Origin: Deltaproteobacteria bacterium
GTDB taxonomy: Bacteria; UBA10199; DSSB01
Length of the DNA stretch: 29,277 bases
NCBI GenBank assembly: GCA_024233625.1
Contig: JACKPJ010000011.1
Coordinates: 1-29,277 of the forward strand
Direction of reading: 5' to 3'
The notes under the pieces were generated by a model that did no database searches, was not told the DNA's origin, and saw nothing but the letters and a program-made list of their open reading frames with translations. A program made the translations under genes and the position numbers. Shown here piece after piece: positions 8,652 through 16,131 of the stretch (positions within the stretch are counted from its first letter, which is position 1; every line of letters begins with the position of its first letter).

Positions 8652-9041
8652 GTGAAGCTTTTTAATTTTTTAACTATAGCCAGTTTAGCATTCATCACTT
8701 TCAGCCTATTTAGCTGTGGAGAGGATCATTGCGGAGACGGCATTGTCGATATTGATGAACAATGTGACGATGGTAATAATATTGATAGCGATGATTGTAC
8801 TAATTTTTGTGAGTTCCCAGCATGTGGAGATGGAATAATTAACCAAGATTTAGAAGAGTGCGATGATGCTAATCTTATCAACGGTGATGGCTGTGACGAA
8901 AATTGCCAATTAGAATTGCTGGATAAGCAAAGGTCTTTTAAACCTGATAAATTTTTAATGAGTTGTATTGACAATAATCCTGCAGATGGTCAAATGGTAA
9001 TTTGTGATAGTAATCCGGGTGATCTTGATGGGTTTTTATAA
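8652..9041 (+). CDS. Small lipoprotein with two Myxococcus-type cysteine-rich repeats
   Basis: This is a predicted exported lipoprotein of 129 residues. The signal peptide is MKLFNFLTIASLAFITFSLF with the lipobox LFSC, acylated Cys22. The mature part contains two tandem copies of the Myxococcus cysteine-rich repeat (DUF4215-like; pattern CGDGxxxxxExCDDGNxxxxDxCxxxC), at about residues 27-55 and 58-85. It then has a short acidic tail with two further cysteines. Such repeats are common in surface proteins of Myxococcota and relatives; their function is not established. The GTG at 8652 is chosen over the in-frame TTG at 8640 because GGAG (8642-8645) sits six bases upstream and it gives a clean signal peptide. 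The gene is orphaned between purA and a tRNA. Confidence 0.75.
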   Translation: MKLFNFLTIASLAFITFSLFSCGEDHCGDGIVDIDEQCDDGNNIDSDDCTNFCEFPACGDGIINQDLEECDDANLINGDGCDENCQLELLDKQRSFKPDKFLMSCIDNNPADGQMVICDSNPGDLDGFL

Positions 9042-9103
9042 AAATAATATACATAAATTCTAAAGATTTATTAGGCTGCATATCTTAAACATCAACAATA
9101 ATA

Positions 9104-9186
9104 TGCGAGAGGGGGGACTTGAACCCCCACAAGGTTGCCCTTACTAGAACCTGAATCTAGCGCGTCTGCCATTCCGCCACTCTCGC
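9104..9186 (-). tRNA. tRNA-Leu (anticodon CAG)
   Basis: Read on the minus strand, the acceptor stem GCGAGAG pairs perfectly with CUCUCGC, followed by discriminator A (base 9104); CCA is not encoded. The anticodon arm CUAGA-UUCAGGU-UCUAG gives anticodon CAG. The long variable arm (AAGGGCAACCUU) and the A73 discriminator mark it as a class II leucine tRNA. The T arm GGGGGUUCAAGUCCCCC is intact. It reads CUG codons. Confidence 0.96.
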
Positions 9187-9203
9187 GAATGCTGGCTCAA
9201 TCG

Positions 9204-9230
9204 ACTATCGAATCCTCCAAAATTCGTCAA
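9204..9230 (-). promoter_or_regulatory. Candidate promoter for tRNA-Leu
   Basis: On the minus strand TTGACG (9230-9225) is followed after 15 bases by GATAGT (9209-9204). Transcription would start about ten bases before the mature tRNA 5' end, a typical spacing for tRNA genes. The spacer is short and the -10 matches four of six positions, so this is a weak call. Confidence 0.3.
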
Positions 9231-9300
9231 TAAGCTTCTTAATGTTTTTTAACCCTTCTCATGACGATGCTTCAGGAATAGAAAGGCTTAAATGCGACTT

Positions 9301-9345
9301 TGTCACATTATATACTTTTCTAGATTATTCCTTATAAATGTGACA
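9301..9345. repeat. Inverted repeat flanking a possible rnr promoter
   Basis: TGTCACATT (9301-9309) and AATGTGACA (9337-9345) form a perfect nine-base inverted repeat separated by 27 bases. A possible rnr promoter lies across it: TTGTCA (9300-9305) and GATTAT (9323-9328), spacing 17. The arms would overlap the -35 element and the start of transcription, a plausible operator layout. The remainder of the tRNA-rnr gap (9187-9402) shows no gene. Confidence 0.45.
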
Positions 9346-9402
9346 GGATAACTATGTTTTTTATTTAATCTAAAAATAACAATTAAAAGAAAATCACTGT
9401 CG

Positions 9403-11403
9403 ATGGTAAGAATTAAAAGAAGAAAAGCCCCCAAAAAAGGCCGTCAAAAAATTAAGAAAAATCAGAGAGCCAACAAGTCTCATGCTCTAAAAAAAGTTAG
9501 TGGTCACCTTAAACTTCATCGAGATGGCTATGGTTTTGTAATGGTTTCTGATGAAAAGCAGCCTGATATTTTTATACCACCTCGCTATGTTAACGGAGCG
9601 ATGGATGGAGATGAAGTTTTAGTTTCACTGGCCAAGAGAGATGAGAAGGGCCGTTATGAAGGGAAAATACTCGAAGTTATCAAACATCATAAAAAGTGGT
9701 TAGTGGGTATACTTAAAAAAGATTTTCAAGGTTATTATCTGGAGACAACAGAGTCTAAACCTCCTCTTGAATTTAATTTAGAGGAAGAGGACTTGTTTGG
9801 CGCAAAGCTAGGAGATACTTTAGGGATTGAAATTTTTGATTATCCTCAATTAGGACAACGCGGATCCGGAAAAATGATTCAAATATTCGGGGAACGAGGG
9901 GATGAAAAAACAGAAACAGGAATCATTATTTTAAAATATCAACTCAGGAACCAATTTTCCAAATCTTGTTTAGCAGAAGCTGAGCAGTTAAAATTGAATC
10001 CACCTGTAGATGAGGCTATCTCGAGAGAAGATTTAAGACATTTAGCTTTTGTAACGATAGATGGAGAAAAAGCCCAGGATTTTGATGATGCGATTTATGT
10101 AGAAAAAAAACAAAACGTTTTTAAATTATTCGTCAGTATTGCGGATGTCAGTCACTATGTCAAACCTGGTTCTGCTATTGACCAAGAGGCTTTTGCACGG
10201 GGGACATCAGTTTATTTTCCGGATCAAGTTATTCCCATGTTGCCAGAGATTCTCAGCAATGACTTATGTAGTTTGCGTCCATTTGAAGATAGAATGTCTT
10301 TCACTGCAGAAATAGACTTCAATCTCAATGGACTCGTCCAGAAGTCACGTTTTTATAAAAGTATCATTTCCTCAAAGGCACGAATCACCTATCGGCAATT
10401 AGCTAAAGCACTCATGGAAGAAAATACTGAGGAGCAAAATAAAATCAAAGAAGTGTTGCCGATGTTAAAGGCAGCTTATGAGCTTGCTCATCAAATTCGT
10501 GATCAACGTCAAAGGCGAGGAAGTATTGACTTTGACTTGCCGGAGCCTGAGTTTATCACCAATTTAGAGGAAGGTAATATTGAAAGTATCATCAAAGCTG
10601 AGAGAAATGAAGCTCACATGTTAATTGAAGACTTTATGATTGCTGCTAATGAAGCTGTTGCAAGTTTTGTTAAGTCACAAGATCTTCCGATGGTTTATCG
10701 AATTCATCAAAGTCCTGATAGTCAAAAAATTTATGCTTTTAAGGAATTATTACATCATCTTGGCTTTCATATGAAATTGAGCGATGAACCTTCTCCTAAG
10801 GAGCTTTCGAAAATTTTAGATAAAGTTAAAGATCATCCTGAAGAAAAGTTGATTCAGCAAATTTTGTTAAGATCAATGAGGCAAGCTGTTTATTCAACCG
10901 AGACAGTGGGGCACTACGGTCTAGCTTCCAATTGCTATACCCATTTTACAAGCCCTATTCGAAGATATCCTGATCTAATGGTTCATAGAATTTTAGCTAA
11001 GGTATTAGAAAATAAAAAAAATCAGCAGTTAATGGGAACTGAGCAATTACAAGGAATATGTGAGCATTCTAGTCGACGTGAACGTGTTGCCATGGAGGCA
11101 GAGTGGGAGGCTGTTAATTTAAAAATTGCTCTCTTCATGCAACAATATTTAGGCAGAGAATTTGAAGGAATGGTTTCAAGAATTAGTAAATATGGTTTTT
11201 TTGTTGAGTTAAAAGATCAATTTGTTGAAGGTTTGGTTCTATTAAAAGATCTTGATGAGTATTATGTATTTGAAGAAAAAAGATATCGTTTGATGAGTCG
11301 TGGCCCAAGTAAAAATATTATTAAATTGGGGAAGCAGGTCACTGTTCAAGTAAGCCACGTAGATATTGAGGAGAGGCAAATTCTTTTTAAATGGATAAAA
11401 TAA
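9403..11403 (+). CDS. rnr: Ribonuclease R
   Basis: RNase R is a processive 3'-5' exoribonuclease that can degrade structured RNA. The 666-residue protein begins with a very basic stretch (residues 1-31, rich in K/R). A cold-shock OB domain follows (~32-75, GYGFVMVSD...DIFIPP). The RNB catalytic domain contains VTIDGEKAQDFDDAI with the metal-binding Asp220, Asp226, Asp228 and Asp229. A C-terminal S1 domain (~585-664, FEGMVSRISKYGFFVEL) completes it. Order and motifs are those of RNase R/VacB. It is shorter than the 813-residue E. coli enzyme because the long terminal extensions are absent. It stands alone, with no strong ribosome binding site visible before the ATG. Confidence 0.95.
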   Translation: MVRIKRRKAPKKGRQKIKKNQRANKSHALKKVSGHLKLHRDGYGFVMVSDEKQPDIFIPPRYVNGAMDGDEVLVSLAKRDEKGRYEGKILEVIKHHKKWLVGILKKDFQGYYLETTESKPPLEFNLEEEDLFGAKLGDTLGIEIFDYPQLGQRGSGKMIQIFGERGDEKTETGIIILKYQLRNQFSKSCLAEAEQLKLNPPVDEAISREDLRHLAFVTIDGEKAQDFDDAIYVEKKQNVFKLFVSIADVSHYVKPGSAIDQEAFARGTSVYFPDQVIPMLPEILSNDLCSLRPFEDRMSFTAEIDFNLNGLVQKSRFYKSIISSKARITYRQLAKALMEENTEEQNKIKEVLPMLKAAYELAHQIRDQRQRRGSIDFDLPEPEFITNLEEGNIESIIKAERNEAHMLIEDFMIAANEAVASFVKSQDLPMVYRIHQSPDSQKIYAFKELLHHLGFHMKLSDEPSPKELSKILDKVKDHPEEKLIQQILLRSMRQAVYSTETVGHYGLASNCYTHFTSPIRRYPDLMVHRILAKVLENKKNQQLMGTEQLQGICEHSSRRERVAMEAEWEAVNLKIALFMQQYLGREFEGMVSRISKYGFFVELKDQFVEGLVLLKDLDEYYVFEEKRYRLMSRGPSKNIIKLGKQVTVQVSHVDIEERQILFKWIK

Positions 11404-11438
11404 TTTTATTAAAAAACATATAGTTATAAAATAAATAT

Positions 11439-11474
11439 ATGAATTTACTTGACATTTTTTTATAAGAAATTCAT
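11439..11474. repeat. Inverted repeat around a TTGACA upstream of zapA
   Basis: ATGAATTT (11439-11446) and AAATTCAT (11467-11474) form an eight-base inverted repeat enclosing a consensus-like TTGACA (11449-11454). No convincing -10 follows at normal spacing. In such AT-rich sequence the repeat may be fortuitous. Confidence 0.25.
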
Positions 11475-11519
11475 CAATCAATAATCATTATTCACTAAAA
11501 TTGTGAGAAAATAATTCTT

Positions 11520-11819
11520 ATGAAAAAAAGCTATCAAGTAGAAATCTACAATCAAAAGTTTAACGTCAAATCCGATACCGACGAAAAGCATGTGCAAAAA
11601 GTTGCTGATTTGGTTAATAAAACTATTTTCGAGATTAAAAAAAATACCAATAGTGTTTCTTCGCTCAACGTTGCTTTATTGACCGCATTAAATATCGCAG
11701 ATGAATATTATAAGCTCAAAACCAAACAATTGGAGAAAACTCGAGTAGTTAAAAAAGAAATTAAAGAAACGATTCACCTTATTGATGAATGTTTAGATTT
11801 TGTTTCTTCAATTTCCTAG
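11520..11819 (+). CDS. zapA: Cell division protein ZapA
   Basis: ZapA is a small cytoplasmic protein that cross-links FtsZ protofilaments at the division site. The 99-residue protein has the family N-terminal domain (YQVEIYNQKFNVKSDTDEKH, then VQKVADLVNKTI) and a helical C-terminal part with SSLNVALLTALNIADEYYKL. It ends about residue 99, as usual for ZapA. The assignment is reinforced by synteny: zapA, 6S RNA and fau are adjacent in many proteobacteria. A TTGATT-GAAA-AATCAA stem-loop (11820-11835) follows the stop directly but has no T-run. Confidence 0.9.
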   Translation: MKKSYQVEIYNQKFNVKSDTDEKHVQKVADLVNKTIFEIKKNTNSVSSLNVALLTALNIADEYYKLKTKQLEKTRVVKKEIKETIHLIDECLDFVSSIS

Positions 11820-11857
11820 TTGATTGAAAAATCAATTCAGGTTAATTTATAAAAAGG

Positions 11858-11863
11858 TATTAT
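11858..11863 (+). promoter_or_regulatory. Candidate -10 element for 6S RNA
   Basis: TATTAT lies about seven bases before the expected 5' end of 6S RNA. No good -35 is seen 16-18 bases upstream; the best is TTCAGG at 11836-11841. It is placed by position relative to the RNA. Confidence 0.35.
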
Positions 11864-11869
11864 TAAGCA

Positions 11870-12062
11870 ATTTTTTAGATTCCCTGCCTGGTTCGTGATT
11901 GACCCGTAACGTTTTCGAACCTATTTGTTTTGAACGGGAGTTTCCTCTGTAGGTGGTGTGCATGCCCAATTTTATTGGGAAGCCTAAAACCTTTATGAGA
12001 CGCCCACCTAAGGGTCTTGGTTCAAAACGTGTGGTACTAACGACTTATGGTGGGGTTTTTTT
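11870..12062 (+). ncRNA. ssrS: 6S RNA
   Basis: 6S RNA binds housekeeping RNA polymerase holoenzyme by mimicking an open promoter and represses transcription in stationary phase. The apical region carries the conserved proteobacterial motif GCAUGCCC...GGGAAGCCUxAAAAC, with hairpin CCCAAT-UUU-AUUGGG (11965-11979). Long-range helices close a rod: AGGTGG (11951-11956) with CCACCT (12004-12009), GTTTTGAAC (11927-11935) with GTTCAAAAC (12020-12028), and terminal CCCTGCC (11882-11888) with GGTGGGG (12049-12055, with G-U pairs). Between them, AAGGGTCTTGGTTCAA resembles the 3' strand of E. coli 6S. Length near 190 and location between zapA and fau agree with the family. The exact ends are estimated. 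Confidence 0.92.
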
Positions 12063-12064
12063 TT
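12049..12064 (+). terminator. Terminal stem and T-run of 6S RNA
   Basis: The 3' strand GGTGGGG of the 6S closing stem is followed by nine T residues (12056-12064). The run ends two bases before the fau ATG, so this element probably makes the 6S 3' end, while read-through would feed fau. Confidence 0.65.
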
Positions 12065-12066
12065 GA

Positions 12067-12636
12067 ATGACAAACCTTAAGGATCAAATTCGCAAACAAA
12101 TGAGACTTCAGCTAAGGTCCTACGACTTGAATGAACTCAAAGCTTTTTCAAAACTTGCTCAAGAACATTTAATTCATAACAAAGATTTTAAAGATGCAAA
12201 TAGCATCGGATTATATTCCTCGTTTGACAAGGAAGTTGAAACAGGGTTGATATTTTCTGATTTAATCAAAAGAAAAAAAAATATTTTTTTCCCGAAAGTG
12301 CAAAAAAAAAATCGGCTCATTTGGTCAAAAGTCGATGGACCTAACGATCTCGAGCATGGGTATTTAGGAATCTTAGAACCCAAGTCCAATCTTCAAATTT
12401 TTGATATTGATTTAATCGATTTATTAGTGGTTCCAGGCTTGGCTTTTGATATACAAGGAAGGCGATTAGGTAAAGGTATGGGTTTTTATGATAGATCACT
12501 CAAAAACTATTCAGGTATTCGAATAGCTTTGGCTTATGATTTTCAAATCATTGCGGAAGTTCCTAGTCATTCCCATGATGAAAAAGTCGACATTATTATC
12601 ACTCCAACTCGAGAAATATACTGCTCGAAATGTTAA
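12067..12636 (+). CDS. fau: 5-formyltetrahydrofolate cyclo-ligase
   Basis: This enzyme converts 5-formyltetrahydrofolate to 5,10-methenyltetrahydrofolate with ATP. The 189-residue protein has the basic N-terminus LKDQIRKQMR, GLYSSFDKEVET (residues 48-59), and the ATP/folate motif GLAFDIQGRRLGKGMGFYDR (124-143). All are typical of the 5-FTHF cyclo-ligase (YgfA) family. Linkage to 6S RNA is conserved in many bacteria (ssrS-ygfA). The ATG lies two bases after the 6S T-run. There is no independent ribosome binding site apart from the GGTGGGG in the 6S terminal stem, 11 bases upstream. The next in-frame ATG (12100) would remove the conserved basic helix, so 12067 is preferred. Confidence 0.92.
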   Translation: MTNLKDQIRKQMRLQLRSYDLNELKAFSKLAQEHLIHNKDFKDANSIGLYSSFDKEVETGLIFSDLIKRKKNIFFPKVQKKNRLIWSKVDGPNDLEHGYLGILEPKSNLQIFDIDLIDLLVVPGLAFDIQGRRLGKGMGFYDRSLKNYSGIRIALAYDFQIIAEVPSHSHDEKVDIIITPTREIYCSKC

Positions 12637-12684
12637 AATTTATAAACAAAAACTTTAAAAAATATTTATAAGTTATTATTTAAT

Positions 12685-13476
12685 ATGAGAATTTTATTTA
12701 TTGGTGATGTGTTTGGTCAAGCTGGCAGGAAAGCCGTTGAGTCAATTCTTCCTAAATTAAGACAGAGGGAAAAAATTGATTTTGTCATTGCAAATGCAGA
12801 AAATATTGCTCACGGAAAAGGCATTTCTCCATCTACAGTGAAGTCTCTTTATGAGAGTGGAGTCGATGTCATCACAACGGGAAATCATGCTTTTGATCGC
12901 GAAGAAAGTTTGGCTCTTTATCAGCAAGATAAAAGAATACTCAGACCTGCTAATTTTTCGAAAAAATGCCCAGGAAGTGGCTTAGGTATTTATGAAGTTT
13001 ATAGTGGAGTGACTGTCGGAGTGATTAATCTGATAGGTCGTGTCCACATGGCGCCAGCGAATTGTCCATTTGAAAAAGTAGATGAAATATTGATGGAGAC
13101 AAAAACAAGCTGTGATATTGTCATCGTGGATATGCATGCAGAGGCCTCCAGCGAATCGAGAGCAATGGGCTGGTATTTAGATGGAAGAGTGGGAGCGGTT
13201 GTAGGTTCCCATACTCATGTTCCTACTGCAGATGAGGAAGTTTTACCGAAAGGCACGGCTTATATTACGGATGCCGGAATGACAGGTCCTTATCGCTCCA
13301 TTATTGGAATAGAAATTGAAGTCGCTTTAAATAGATTTTTAATGGGAATGCGTTCTCCAATTCAGCCTGCCAAGGAAGATATTCGAATGTATTCTGTGTT
13401 GATGGATATTGAAGAATCGAATGGGCGGGCAAGGAGTATTCAAAGGCTTTGTGAAAAACTCAATGATTCGGTATAG
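12685..13476 (+). CDS. ymdB: YmdB-family metallophosphoesterase
   Basis: YmdB proteins are dinuclear-metal phosphodiesterases; Bacillus YmdB hydrolyses 2',3'-cyclic nucleotides and affects biofilm and sporulation decisions. All expected metal ligands are visible in the 263-residue protein: Asp8 (FIGDVFG), Glu39/Asn40 (ANAENIAHG), Asn67/His68 (TTGNHAFD), His151 (VDMHAEA), and His176/His178 (VGSHTHVPTAD). The ending DAGMTGPYRSIIG is also characteristic. Length equals the family norm. It lies 48 bases after fau without a strong ribosome binding site. Its substrate in this organism is not known. Confidence 0.93.
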   Translation: MRILFIGDVFGQAGRKAVESILPKLRQREKIDFVIANAENIAHGKGISPSTVKSLYESGVDVITTGNHAFDREESLALYQQDKRILRPANFSKKCPGSGLGIYEVYSGVTVGVINLIGRVHMAPANCPFEKVDEILMETKTSCDIVIVDMHAEASSESRAMGWYLDGRVGAVVGSHTHVPTADEEVLPKGTAYITDAGMTGPYRSIIGIEIEVALNRFLMGMRSPIQPAKEDIRMYSVLMDIEESNGRARSIQRLCEKLNDSV

Positions 13477-13520
13477 AAGCCTCGACTTTAATTTCGAAAT
13501 TGCGCATATAAAATGAAACC

Positions 13521-13560
13521 TTTACTAGGTTTTGCAATAATACAATTATAACCTAGTAAA
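13521..13560 (+). repeat. Eleven-base inverted repeat in the tyrS leader
   Basis: TTTACTAGGTT (13521-13531) and AACCTAGTAAA (13550-13560) are perfectly complementary around an 18-base loop. The right arm ends 20 bases before the tyrS ATG. No T-run follows in either direction, so a terminator is unlikely. It could be an operator or a leader hairpin masking tyrS translation. Confidence 0.6.
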
Positions 13561-13580
13561 TAAAATTGAAAGTAATAAAC

Positions 13581-14789
13581 ATGTCAGATGTCTTCCAAAA
13601 AATCAAAAAGGGTAGTAGTGAAATTCTTTCGGAAGAAGATCTTTTGGAAAAATTAAAGTTAAATCGCCCTCTGCGTATCAAGGCAGGCTTTGATCCTACC
13701 GCACCTGATCTTCATTTAGGTCATTATGTATTGTTAAAAAAGTTAAAAGATTTTCAAGATGCTGGCCATGAAGTTTGTTTTTTAATTGGTGATTATACTG
13801 CCGCTATTGGAGATCCGAGCGGAAGAAACAGCACGCGCCCCCCCCTCAGCAGTGAAGAGATTAAAGAAAACGTCAAGACCTATCAAGAACAAGTCTTTAA
13901 AATCTTAGATCCGCAAAAAACCAAAACTTATTATAACTCAACATGGTTTGATCAATTTTCTGGAAAAGAGATGATTCAACTTGCTAGTCGCTATACTGTT
14001 GCTCGCATGCTCGAACGTAACGATTTTGAAAAACGAATTCGTGAAGGGCATCCAGTTTCCATTCATGAGTTTCTATATCCACTGCTTCAAGGTTGGGACT
14101 CAGTCGAAATGAAAGCCGATATCGAGATTGGGGGAACCGATCAAAAATTTAACTTGTTAATGGGACGTCAGCTCCAGAGAGAAGAAGGGCAAAGCGAGCA
14201 ATCGATACTGATGATGCCTCTACTAGAAGGTCTCGATGGTGTCGAAAAAATGAGCAAATCAAAAGGTAATTACATTGGTATTACCGAGGCTCCTGAAACT
14301 CAGTTTGGAAAAGTCATGTCCATATCGGATGCTTTGATGTGGCGCTATTATGAACTCTTGACCGACCTGAGTTCAGAAGAAATTTTAGCAATGGAAAAAA
14401 GAGTGGGACAAGGAGAGCTGCATCCTAAAGAAGTGAAAATTCGTTTAGCAAAGGAGATTGTGGGTTGCTTTCACTCTGTAGAGGCTGCTGAAGAGGCCGC
14501 TGAGCAATTTGAGAGGTCTTTTAAGCTAAAAGAAATTGAAGATCTTGAAGATAAAATTATTTTAAATGACTCAAATCAGTTAGCTCTTTACCAGATTGTG
14601 CGTGAAGCTGGTTTTGCTACAAGTGGCAATGAAGCCAAAGCTAAGGTAAAAGCAGGTGCCATTTTGGTCAATGATGAAGTTTACTCGGACCCCTTTATGA
14701 ATATAGAAATACCGGAAGTTGGAATTACTCTCCAAGGCAAAATTAAGAAGAAGCGAGTTCGACAAAAAATCAGAATTAAACAAAATTAA
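13581..14789 (+). CDS. tyrS: Tyrosyl-tRNA synthetase
   Basis: TyrS charges tRNA-Tyr with tyrosine. The 402-residue class I synthetase has GFDPTAPDLHLGH with the HIGH-type HLGH at residues 45-48, GDYTAAIGDPSGR (70-82), GGTDQKFNLLMGR (184-196) and the KMSKS loop at 223-227. A C-terminal S4 RNA-binding domain follows (~335-400). The size and the LEGLDGVEKMSKSKGN context fit the TyrZ-like bacterial group. ATG 13581 is chosen over the upstream in-frame TTG at 13566: the family N-terminus begins here and GAAAG lies eight bases upstream. An 11-base inverted repeat precedes it. It ends convergently 14 bases from the peroxiredoxin gene. Confidence 0.95.
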   Translation: MSDVFQKIKKGSSEILSEEDLLEKLKLNRPLRIKAGFDPTAPDLHLGHYVLLKKLKDFQDAGHEVCFLIGDYTAAIGDPSGRNSTRPPLSSEEIKENVKTYQEQVFKILDPQKTKTYYNSTWFDQFSGKEMIQLASRYTVARMLERNDFEKRIREGHPVSIHEFLYPLLQGWDSVEMKADIEIGGTDQKFNLLMGRQLQREEGQSEQSILMMPLLEGLDGVEKMSKSKGNYIGITEAPETQFGKVMSISDALMWRYYELLTDLSSEEILAMEKRVGQGELHPKEVKIRLAKEIVGCFHSVEAAEEAAEQFERSFKLKEIEDLEDKIILNDSNQLALYQIVREAGFATSGNEAKAKVKAGAILVNDEVYSDPFMNIEIPEVGITLQGKIKKKRVRQKIRIKQN

Positions 14790-14803
14790 AAAAATTTAGT
14801 GAC

Positions 14804-15340
14804 TTAGTGGGCAGCTTGAGTATTTTCTTCTTTATTAGAAGCGTCACTTGCTACAGAACTTTCTGTTTTTTGAGCTTTTTCTTCTTTTGGTAAAAAACTT
14901 TTAATTTTTTCTAGAAGTTCATCGCTTGTTCGTCTGGTGATAGCCAAAAATTCAACGTGTTTAAAAATAATCTTTTGATTTTCATCAATTAAAAATACAG
15001 CTCTTTTAGGATGACCCGTAAAACTCATCACATCGTATTTATGAGTAATTCGACTGTCATAATCATTAAGTAATGGAAAATTGAATTCCTGTTTTTTCGC
15101 AAACTCGCTTTGTTTTTCATGAGTACTGATGCTAATACCAACTACTTGGACATTAAGACCTTTAAAATCCTCCAGATGATCTCGATAATCACAAAGCTGA
15201 GCTGTACATACAGGCGTATTGTCCGCAGGGTAGAATGCGAGTAAAACCTTTCCTTTTTTAACTTGCGAAGATAAGATAAAGCGCTGTTGATTATTATCTA
15301 ATGCATTAAAGTCTGGGGCTTTTTCTCCAATTTCTGGCAT
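14804..15340 (-). CDS. bcp: Thioredoxin-dependent peroxiredoxin, BCP/PrxQ type
   Basis: This is a peroxiredoxin that reduces hydrogen peroxide and organic hydroperoxides with thiol donors. Counting from the ATG at 15340 (MPEIGEKAPDF), the 178-residue protein has the active-site region YPADNTPVCTAQLCDYRD. The peroxidatic Cys45 and a second Cys50 match the spacing and numbering of E. coli BCP, where the latter is the resolving cysteine. The catalytic domain ends near residue 150. A low-complexity tail of about 30 residues (K/E/S/A-rich, ending TQAAH) is an unusual addition. ATG 15340 is preferred to the ATG at 15349 because AAAAGG lies nine bases before the former and abuts the latter. Confidence 0.9.
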   Translation of the reverse strand: MPEIGEKAPDFNALDNNQQRFILSSQVKKGKVLLAFYPADNTPVCTAQLCDYRDHLEDFKGLNVQVVGISISTHEKQSEFAKKQEFNFPLLNDYDSRITHKYDVMSFTGHPKRAVFLIDENQKIIFKHVEFLAITRRTSDELLEKIKSFLPKEEKAQKTESSVASDASNKEENTQAAH

Positions 15341-15459
15341 TTTTTTCATCCTTTTAATTTTAAGAATTAATAGATCTTTGAGTTGAAAAATTTTCGAGAT
15401 CCTAACTAAATTTCTTTTTTAGGTCAAATTGATAATGAAATCTCATTAAACGCCCAAAA

Positions 15460-16131
15460 TTATCTTCTTTTTTTCATCCTTAAATTTAAAAAACTTTTTA
15501 AAGATGTTGAGGCAGTTTTTATGTAAGGATTCTCTCGCATTTCTTCTCCGATAGTGGACTGAACTTTTTCAGCATAATTATGTCCTGGCCATAGACAAGT
15601 ATCTTTGTCTAAACGCATAATCTTTTGAGTCAATGTGTAATACATCGCTTCAGGGTCTCCACCCGGGAGATCACAGCGTCCACATCCATGAATAAATAAA
15701 GTATCTCCACTAATGAGATGCTGCTTATTAATATGCAAACATTGACTTCCTGGCGTATGGCCAGGGGTATGAAGAAAATGTATAGATACCTGCCCAATAT
15801 TAATGTGACTTTGATGATCTGTTTTGATCATGTTAGTTTGAGGAACAGCTACAAACTCTGCATCATGCTTATTAACGAATACTTTTGCATCAGTTCTTTC
15901 TAAAAACTCTTCTATTCCGTTTGTATGATCATAATGGTGGTGGCTAACTATAGCACCGATGATTTCCATTTCATCTTTTTTGGCCTCTTTAAAAATAGTA
16001 TCTACCTGCCATGCCGGATCAACTATCATCGCTTTTTTCTCGACTTTGTCTCCAATGAGATATACAAAATTCTCCATCGGGCCAATTTCGAGTTGTTTAA
16101 TGTATAAATTTTCCAAATAAAAATGAGTCAT
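15460..16131 (-). CDS. Metallo-beta-lactamase-fold hydrolase, glyoxalase II-like
   Basis: This is a soluble MBL-fold metalloenzyme of 223 residues. Metal ligands are all recognisable: His64, His66, Asp68 and His69 in SHHHYDHTNG, His125 in HTPGHTPGS, Asp143 in SGDTLF and His184 in WPGHNYAE. The GRCDLPGGDPEAM segment (151-163) resembles the glyoxalase II/ETHE1 group. Hydroxyacylglutathione hydrolase, another thioester hydrolase and persulfide dioxygenase are all possible, and substrate cannot be read from the sequence. The protein lacks the long C-terminal helical domain of classical GloB and ends in a basic MKKRR. The start is uncertain: no clear ribosome binding site precedes 16131, but the N-terminal QLEIGPMENFVYL is conserved in relatives, so the true start cannot lie far downstream. 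Confidence 0.85.
   Translation of the reverse strand: MTHFYLENLYIKQLEIGPMENFVYLIGDKVEKKAMIVDPAWQVDTIFKEAKKDEMEIIGAIVSHHHYDHTNGIEEFLERTDAKVFVNKHDAEFVAVPQTNMIKTDHQSHINIGQVSIHFLHTPGHTPGSQCLHINKQHLISGDTLFIHGCGRCDLPGGDPEAMYYTLTQKIMRLDKDTCLWPGHNYAEKVQSTIGEEMRENPYIKTASTSLKSFLNLRMKKRR

Noticed and set aside
11449..11454. TTGACA upstream of zapA as a promoter
   Set aside because: No -10 match at suitable spacing, and the region is so AT-rich that chance matches are expected.
13566..13580. TTG at 13566 as start of tyrS
   Set aside because: It has no ribosome binding site and adds residues not seen at the family N-terminus; ATG 13581 is better on both counts.
13477..13580. T-box or other long riboswitch ahead of tyrS
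   Set aside because: Only about 100 bases are available and neither a T-box motif nor an antiterminator/terminator pair is present; only one inverted repeat is seen.
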